DNA of 22,408 bases, taken from the NCBI GenBank assembly GCA_934277655.1, contig CAKQVC010000006.1, positions 1 through 22,408 of the forward strand, given 5' to 3'. Position numbers and translations under genes: made by a program. This document shows, one piece after another, positions 17,736-22,408 of this stretch (position 1 is its first letter; each line of letters opens with the position of its first letter). The notes beneath the pieces are model-generated. The model made no database searches, had not been told where the DNA came from, and saw nothing but the letters and a program-made list of their open reading frames with translations. Origin of the DNA: an uncultured Clostridia bacterium. GTDB taxonomy: Bacteria; Bacillota; Clostridia; Peptostreptococcales; Anaerovoracaceae.

Positions 17736-18719
17736 ATGAAAAGAGTTTTTTCAGGCGTGCAGCCGACAGGAAATATACATTTTGGAAATTATCTGGGAGC
17801 ATTGAAGCAGTTTGTGGAGCTGCAGAGTGATAATGAATGCATTTACTGCATTGTAGATGAACATGCGATCACGGTTCCTCAGAATCCAAAAGAACTGAAA
17901 ACTCATATTTTAGATGTGGCAGCACTCTATCTTGCAGTCGGTGTAGACCCGAAAAAATCAATCGTTTTCGTTCAGTCCCAAGTTTCCGGACATGCAGAAC
18001 TTGGCTGGATACTGACTTGCAGTGCTAACACAGGAGAGCTTTTCAGAATGACGCAATTTAAGGCTAAAAGTCAGGGAAAAGAATCTGTAGGTGCTGGTCT
18101 TCTTACCTATCCAACTTTGATGGCAGCTGATATTTTGCTCTATGATACGGATATTGTACCGGTTGGGAACGACCAGAAGCAACACATAGAATTGACCAGA
18201 GATCTTGCAATCAGAGTTAACCATCATTATGGAAAAACTTTTGTTGTACCAGATGGAAGATTCATGAAAGAAGGTGCAAGGATTATGGCACTCGACGATC
18301 CGACCAAGAAGATGAGCAAGAGTGCTGAAAATATCCACAGCCGCATCTCACTTCTTGATGAACCTTCGAAAATCAAGAAATCCATCATGAAAGCAACGAC
18401 CGACTCTGATGGAATCGTGAGATTTGATGTTGAAAACAAACCGGGAGTCAGCAATCTCTTAAATATTTATAGTGTGCTTTCCGGTAAATCTATTTCAGAG
18501 CTGGAAACCATGTATGAAGGAAAAGGCTACGGAGACCTGAAGAAGGATCTGGTCGAAGTAACGGTCGATGCGTTAACGCCGATCAAAGAAAAATACGAAG
18601 AAATCAGAAACTCTGAAGAACTGATCCAGATTCTGAAAGATGGTGCAGAAAAAGCTGACGCGATTGCTCAGAAAACCATGAAGAGAGTCAGAGAAAACTT
18701 CGGACTAGGAATTGAATAA
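17736..18719 (+). CDS. trpS: Tryptophanyl-tRNA synthetase
   Basis: The protein is 327 aa, a standard class I TrpRS. It charges tRNA-Trp with tryptophan. The HIGH-type motif is TGNIHFGNYLGA (11-22), and the KMSKS motif is intact in DPTKKMSKSAEN. The AIDQ-like active-site loop is VGNDQKQHIELTRDLA. ATG 17736 is preceded by AAAAGGAG and lies 18 nt after the sigma factor stop, so there is no room for a T-box leader. Expression probably depends on the upstream rsbW-sigma transcript. It is the last plus-strand gene of this block; a structured terminator follows about 150 nt later. Confidence 0.97.
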   Translation: MKRVFSGVQPTGNIHFGNYLGALKQFVELQSDNECIYCIVDEHAITVPQNPKELKTHILDVAALYLAVGVDPKKSIVFVQSQVSGHAELGWILTCSANTGELFRMTQFKAKSQGKESVGAGLLTYPTLMAADILLYDTDIVPVGNDQKQHIELTRDLAIRVNHHYGKTFVVPDGRFMKEGARIMALDDPTKKMSKSAENIHSRISLLDEPSKIKKSIMKATTDSDGIVRFDVENKPGVSNLLNIYSVLSGKSISELETMYEGKGYGDLKKDLVEVTVDALTPIKEKYEEIRNSEELIQILKDGAEKADAIAQKTMKRVRENFGLGIE

Positions 18720-18870
18720 GCCTTGTAGAGATAGATACTCTTTTAGAAAGAAATAGGACTACTCAAATAACCTGTTGGCACATAAAAAGTAGACATTATG
18801 CACATTTGGTATTGTTTTACATTAATGAAAACAAAACACAAAGCAAACAACGAAGAAATTGCAAATTTTC

Positions 18871-18927
18871 AGGGATTGCCTCTTTAACGGAAAATAACCG
18901 TTAGGGTGCAGTCCCTTGTTTTATTTC
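18871..18927 (+). terminator. Two-tier hairpin terminator after trpS
   Basis: An outer stem AGGGATTGC / GCAGTCCCT (18871-18879 with 18908-18916, one G-U pair) encloses an inner stem TAACGG / CCGTTA (18885-18890 with 18898-18903). The run TTGTTTTATTT follows. It ends plus-strand transcription before the convergent kinase gene; the other direction has no U-run. The stretch 18720-18870 shows no gene. Confidence 0.65.
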
Positions 18928-18946
18928 CGGAAGAATAACCAAAACC

Positions 18947-20224
18947 CTAATACTGCCTCAAAATAACCCGCATGGTAAAAATACCGTCAGCTGCATCGAA
19001 AGAATACATACCATTATGACGCTCTGCTATGTTGCTGATACTCTTAACACCCAGCCCATGATTCGGATCTTCATTTACCGGAAGACCATTCTCCATGACA
19101 ATCTCATCAATATAAGAATTCTGGATCGAAATCAATAAAGTATTTTTATGCGTGCGAAAATCAATTTCAATCCGGCGATTCCCATCTGCACACCTGGATG
19201 CAGCATGGATCGCATTTTCAATTCCGTTGGACAGCAGCGTACAAAGCTCCGTTTCCGAAAGATTCAGCGTTTCAGGAATGCTGACGTTCACATCATAACA
19301 GATCCCCGACTTTTCAGCGAACGTTCCATAATACGATAAGATCAAATTGACCGGCTTATTTTTACAATAAACCTTCGGTGTCAGACGATCAATATCTTTT
19401 TCTGCGGAAAATACATATTCCATGGCTTTATCCGTTTCCCCAGCCTTTAAATATTCCCCAAGGATCATAAAATGATGGCGCATATCATGACGATAAGCTG
19501 CGGTTTCTTCCAAAGAACGCTGAAGCACCGCAAGCTCCGCATCTGACTGTTTTAGCTGCATGGTCAGGACCGAATTTTCCAGCTCCATAGAATATTTATG
19601 CTTTATTTCCCTGTGATAAAGAGATACTAAAAACACATAAAAAAGAACCGTCACTGTCGGTATAAACTCACTGACCGCAGGAATCCCGGCATACAGAATC
19701 TGAGTGTAGATTGTTGTTACATAATCGAATATATAGTATAGAACAGGCAGAATCCCCAGAAAAAGAAGAGACCGCTTCGAATAATTAATCGCATCAAAAG
19801 CCGGCTTCACTAAAAATATGTGAAGAAGCACGAAAGAAACAAATACTGTCAGCATATAGAAGCTTTCTGAAAGCAGTTTTGAATCCGAAAGATAAAGAAC
19901 GAACATACCGACCCAGTTTGGAATCTGGCAGCACAGATAAGCCATAAAAACAGATATGCAGGATATACAAATGCGTCTCTTAAAGAGGAAGCATAAACAT
20001 AAAATCAGCGGAATATGCGTGATGAGAGGATAAAGCCTTTCCGACAAATCTTTTCCGGAGAAAAAATAGCAGGCAGTCTGAATCGCCAGGAGCAGGATGA
20101 CGACCACCCAGGTAAGCATTTTTTCTTTTTTCGAAGTCCATCCACCCGAAATGTCGATGGATAAAAGCGTACCATAAATCAATATCAGACCATAATTAAG
20201 AAAAGTAATTGCCGTGACAAGCAT
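18947..20224 (-). CDS. AgrC-like sensor histidine kinase (GHKL, HPK10-type)
   Basis: The protein is 425 aa. Six or seven membrane segments fill residues 1-203, with only short loops outside. A coiled linker (about 204-240) leads to the H-box YRHDMRHHF, with His246 the likely phospho-acceptor. The ATPase has N-box LSNGIENAIHAA (331-342; N333, N337) and the G motif HGLGVKSI (389-396). The classical DxGxG box is replaced by ISIQNSY, as in AgrC/ComD-type peptide sensors. It should phosphorylate the LytTR regulator encoded 3 nt upstream. AGAGGGA precedes ATG 20224. The signal is unknown: no agrB/agrD-like processing gene or peptide gene was seen nearby. Both genes face the replication fork. Confidence 0.93.
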   Translation of the reverse strand: MLVTAITFLNYGLILIYGTLLSIDISGGWTSKKEKMLTWVVVILLLAIQTACYFFSGKDLSERLYPLITHIPLILCLCFLFKRRICISCISVFMAYLCCQIPNWVGMFVLYLSDSKLLSESFYMLTVFVSFVLLHIFLVKPAFDAINYSKRSLLFLGILPVLYYIFDYVTTIYTQILYAGIPAVSEFIPTVTVLFYVFLVSLYHREIKHKYSMELENSVLTMQLKQSDAELAVLQRSLEETAAYRHDMRHHFMILGEYLKAGETDKAMEYVFSAEKDIDRLTPKVYCKNKPVNLILSYYGTFAEKSGICYDVNVSIPETLNLSETELCTLLSNGIENAIHAASRCADGNRRIEIDFRTHKNTLLISIQNSYIDEIVMENGLPVNEDPNHGLGVKSISNIAERHNGMYSFDAADGIFTMRVILRQY

Positions 20225-20227
20225 AAG

Positions 20228-20947
20228 CTATCCCTCTTTCGTAAACATATAATTCATATATCGCTGCTTGATGTCCTTTGCAAGAAGTCTGGACACAGGA
20301 AAATGTTTACCGCTGTAGGTAGTGATTTCTCCGGTTTCTATGGAAAGAATATAGTCCATGTTCAGTATATAAGAGCGGTGTATCTTGATAAACTCTTTTC
20401 TTGCAAGAAACAGATTTTCGTAATCAGAAAGCGAACCTCTGGTTTCTCTTTTACTTCCATCGTTCAGGTGGAAAATCAGATGTTTGTTATAAATCTCCAG
20501 ACATTCAATTTTAGCGAAAGGAAGATTGACAATCCCCATAGGTGTATAGACCACGCAGGCTTCCTGCTTGTTTGTAATTTCGGAAATAATGCGGTCAAGC
20601 ACCGGAAACAGCGTTTCCTGCTGTACCGGTTTGAGAAGGTAATAAAAAGCACCTACAGAATAGCTTTCTATCGCAAATTCTTTCGACGAGGTTAAAAATA
20701 CGATCTTGATTTCTTCATTGAAGCTGCGTATCTCATGAGCCGCCTGCATTCCTGTAAATCCGGGCATGATAATGTCCAGAAAAAGGACGTCATAATCTGT
20801 TTTTTTAAGACCCGAAAGCAGATCGTCCGCACAGGTATAGGAATCAATGAGGACAGGCATGTGCTGCGTGTTTTCATATTCGTGCAGCATAACTTCTACT
20901 TTTTCGAGAAGTTCCCGATTATCATCACATACTGCAATTTTAAGCAT
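20228..20947 (-). CDS. LytTR-family response regulator (AgrA-like)
   Basis: The protein is 239 aa from ATG 20947, where GGGGGAG lies 7 nt upstream. The open frame reaches back 30 codons to 21037, but that part (MPKMLFLRPE and on) has no ribosome site and does not match a receiver N-terminus. The receiver domain begins MLKIAVCDDN with D8/D9 and the phospho-acceptor D58 (LFLDIIMPG); the conserved Thr is in VFLTSS and Lys in LLKPV. The LytTR DNA-binding domain (about 140-235) carries FIKIHRSYILNMDYI. Such regulators bind paired direct repeats before surface and secreted-factor genes. The adjacent divergent surface protein is a plausible target. Confidence 0.95.
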   Translation of the reverse strand: MLKIAVCDDNRELLEKVEVMLHEYENTQHMPVLIDSYTCADDLLSGLKKTDYDVLFLDIIMPGFTGMQAAHEIRSFNEEIKIVFLTSSKEFAIESYSVGAFYYLLKPVQQETLFPVLDRIISEITNKQEACVVYTPMGIVNLPFAKIECLEIYNKHLIFHLNDGSKRETRGSLSDYENLFLARKEFIKIHRSYILNMDYILSIETGEITTYSGKHFPVSRLLAKDIKQRYMNYMFTKEG

Positions 20948-20967
20948 AAAGCATCTCCCCCTTACTA

Positions 20968-20996
20968 ATTTTAGCATAGCACAGCCTGAGAGTAAA
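20968..20996 (-). promoter_or_regulatory. Candidate promoter for the response regulator and kinase genes
   Basis: On the minus strand TTTACT (20991-20996) and TAAAAT (20968-20973) are 17 bp apart, and TG one base before the -10 makes it extended. Transcription would start near 20961, at the ribosome site, giving a very short leader. Confidence 0.45.
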
Positions 20997-21026
20997 GTAT
21001 CCTGCATTTCAGGTCGTAAAAATAAC

Positions 21027-21158
21027 ATCTTAGGCAAAAGTCGACATTTTTTTTTAATCCGGGGCTATAATCAAGGTAGAAATCCCGAAAAACGGGACGA
21101 AAAGGCAGATAAGGTGCAGAAATTTCGGTAGAAAGAAATGCCCCTTTTCGCCTAAGAT
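21027..21158 (+). other. Inverted-repeat-bounded leader that can fold as a three-way junction
   Basis: ATCTTAGGCAAAA (21027-21039) and TTTTCGCCTAAGAT (21145-21158) are complementary except for one bulged C. Inside them GGGGC (21061-21065) pairs with GCCCC (21140-21144). Within that, TCCCG-aaaaa-CGGGA (21083-21097) and ATTTC/GAAAT (21122-21126, 21135-21139) form two hairpins. The segment GACGAAAAGGC after the first hairpin resembles, but does not match, the GACGCAAAGCC of c-di-GMP-I riboswitches. The ribosome site of the surface gene lies just beyond. The identity is unknown. If transcription starts at the internal promoter, the outer arms remain DNA elements. Confidence 0.45.
21041..21071 (+). 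promoter_or_regulatory. Candidate promoter for the surface protein gene
   Basis: TCGACA (21041-21046, one mismatch to TTGACA) and a perfect TATAAT (21066-21071) are separated by 19 bp containing a nine-T run. Spacing is long for sigma-A, so an activator such as the neighbouring LytTR regulator may be needed. Transcription would begin near 21078, leaving a leader of about 110 nt. Confidence 0.5.
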
Positions 21159-21186
21159 TTATTTTAAAGGAGAAAGGAAAAGGGAC

Positions 21187-22408
21187 ATGAAAAAGAAAAT
21201 TCTAAGCGTCATGCTGTCACTATGCATGGTGCTGACCCTGATGCCGGCAGCCTCAGGCATTGCGTGGGCGGAGACAAACGCAAATGGTGAAAATGCAGAT
21301 ACAACACCAACCGTTGCGGTTGATCTGGTTACTTTTGGATATGCATATGATGTACAAAGATCTCCAGCATACCCTTCAAAAGGCACAAAGGTTACTCTCA
21401 GCAGTTTAATAGGACCGATGGGGTCTGATGGAAAGCATGGTAATTCAGTAGGTAGTTGGACACTTACAAAAGCCGGAACATATAAGTACATGGTAGACAG
21501 TCAAAAAGCAACCGAAAATCTTAGAGGAATTGTAACTGGTATTAGTTCTAAATACACTCCAGCCTTAGATGCAGATAACATTGCTGTTTATGAACTGAAA
21601 AACGGAAAAGACCATGTTGCTTATGGTGTAATTATTGCGTATGGTTATAGTGATAATAGCGGATACGCTTTATTCCAAGGTGATACTTTATCTGGAAGCG
21701 GCGCTGGATATTATTTTTCGACAGAAGAAAAAGATAAAGGAAAAGAATACGATGTTGTAGCAAATTTTGATATAACTTCTTTTATGAATGCAAAGAGTAT
21801 TTCTTTAAGTTCCAGAGAATTAACTTTTAAAAATGCTGAAGAAGGTTATGAATCAGTAGAACCACAGATAGTAACGATTACAAACACAGGGAATGTTGAA
21901 ACTAATAACTTAAAAATAGAATCTACAAGTGAAGATTTTACTTTAGATAAAACAGAGATTCCAAGCATTGGGGTAGGGACAAATAGTAATACAGCAACAT
22001 TTACTGTAACTCCAACAACAGGTCTTGCTGTTGGAGAACATGTAGCGACAGTAACTGTTAGTGGAAAAGATTCTAGTAATAATATTCAAGAACAGTCATT
22101 AAAAGTAAGCTTTACCGTTACAGAAAAAAATGAGGGAGAAACACCAGAGAAAAAGAGCATTTCTGTTGATCCTGCAAAAATTGGCTTTGAAGAAGCTACT
22201 GCAGGTTATTCCCCAGTAGCGGCTCAGACAGTAACGATTACTAACACCGGAAATGTTGCTACTGATGAATTAACAGTTAAGCTTACAGGAGAAGATGCTG
22301 CAAGCTTTAAATTAAATGATACTGAAAGTGTTGAAATTAATATAAATAGTATAGTAGCAGAAAAAGGCACAGCAACCTTCACTGTAAAACCTAAGGATGG
22401 ACTTGCAG
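21187..22408 (+). CDS. Secreted or cell-surface protein with tandem beta-sandwich repeats, 3' end outside window
   Basis: The frame is open from ATG 21187 to the right edge (407 codons and one base). Residues 1-28 are a signal peptide: MKKK, a hydrophobic core (ILSVMLSLCMVLTLM) and a likely cut at AWA-ET. Residues about 29-200 are an unrecognised N-terminal domain rich in Gly, Ser, Thr and Tyr. From about 205 come two tandem repeats, each with TVTITNTGNV-type strands, like ASH/'choice-of-anchor' immunoglobulin-like domains of large surface proteins. No anchor motif is visible because the C-terminus is missing. AAAGGAGAAAGGAAAAGGGAC precedes the start, with several possible ribosome-pairing runs. 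It is divergent from a two-component system that may control it. Confidence 0.88.
   Translation, partial: MKKKILSVMLSLCMVLTLMPAASGIAWAETNANGENADTTPTVAVDLVTFGYAYDVQRSPAYPSKGTKVTLSSLIGPMGSDGKHGNSVGSWTLTKAGTYKYMVDSQKATENLRGIVTGISSKYTPALDADNIAVYELKNGKDHVAYGVIIAYGYSDNSGYALFQGDTLSGSGAGYYFSTEEKDKGKEYDVVANFDITSFMNAKSISLSSRELTFKNAEEGYESVEPQIVTITNTGNVETNNLKIESTSEDFTLDKTEIPSIGVGTNSNTATFTVTPTTGLAVGEHVATVTVSGKDSSNNIQEQSLKVSFTVTEKNEGETPEKKSISVDPAKIGFEEATAGYSPVAAQTVTITNTGNVATDELTVKLTGEDAASFKLNDTESVEININSIVAEKGTATFTVKPKDGLA
21799..22408 (+). repeat. Two tandem coding repeats of about 120 codons
   Basis: Unit 1 starts at residue 205 (ISLSSRELTFKNA) and unit 2 at residue 325 (ISVDPAKIGFEEA), a period of 360 nt. 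Matching segments include QIVTITNTGNVETNNLKI and QTVTITNTGNVATDELTV, and TATFTVTPTTGLA and TATFTVKPKDGLA. Unit 2 is cut by the window edge, so more copies may follow. Confidence 0.85.

Noticed and set aside
18896..18904. LytTR half-site ACCGTTAGG as an operator
   Set aside because: It is single, lies in a terminator stem and is not near the start of any gene in the window.
20948..21037. 30-residue N-terminal extension of the response regulator
   Set aside because: The receiver domain begins exactly at MLKIAVCDDN, which has a strong GGGGGAG site; the extension also crosses the promoter candidate.
21159..21491. Minus-strand 110-aa open frame over the surface protein start
   Set aside because: It is antisense to a signal peptide and coding sequence, without a ribosome site or recognisable domain.

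Overview
This window spans the replication-origin region of a low-GC Gram-positive bacterium, most likely a member of the class Clostridia (Firmicutes/Bacillota). The call rests on the conserved order parA-noc-rsmG-mnmG-mnmE-jag-yidC-yidD-rnpA-rpmH // oriC // dnaA-dnaN-recF-gyrB-gyrA, on AGGAGG-type ribosome sites, and on an RsbW/SigB-type pair directly after gyrA. From memory, a related rsbV-rsbW-sigB arrangement follows gyrA in Clostridioides difficile. The exact genus cannot be read from the sequence.

Left arm (1-7592, all minus strand, pointing away from the origin). A strong consensus promoter drives rpmH-rnpA-yidD-yidC-jag (ribosomal protein, RNase P, membrane insertion, RNA binding). 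A hairpin then separates mnmE-mnmG-rsmG (tRNA and rRNA modification). Next come a Noc-type ParB paralog and the first 14 codons of parA. The 3' end of noc is unusual: a perfect 42-bp palindrome acts as its terminator, carries its stop codon and has a perfect parS centromere site at its core.

Origin (about 7700-9515). It is bipartite. Upstream of dnaA lie four perfect DnaA boxes, two of them inside a 35-bp perfect inverted repeat. Between dnaA and dnaN lie two perfect boxes and one near-match, then a C-rich step, a run of six DnaA-trio units and an AT-rich stretch. The second cluster looks like the unwinding site. DnaA itself has changes in the normally invariant DNA-reading motif of domain IV.

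Right arm (9531-18719, all plus strand). dnaN-recF ends in a terminator. gyrB-gyrA has its own promoter. They are followed by an RsbW-like anti-sigma factor translationally overlapped with a SigB/F/G-type sigma factor, then trpS. The RsbW-like protein has lost the Asn and Asp that GHKL kinases need for Mg-ATP, has gained a cluster of six cysteines, and has no RsbV antagonist beside it. It may therefore be a non-kinase switch, perhaps thiol- or metal-controlled. This is the best candidate for an undescribed mechanism here.

Accessory end (18720-22408). A minus-strand AgrC-like histidine kinase and LytTR response regulator run head-on to replication. They are divergent from a secreted, repeat-containing surface protein that runs off the right edge. 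The space between them holds promoter candidates and a leader that can fold as a closed three-way junction, possibly a riboswitch-like element. No rRNA, tRNA, CRISPR array or insertion sequence was seen.
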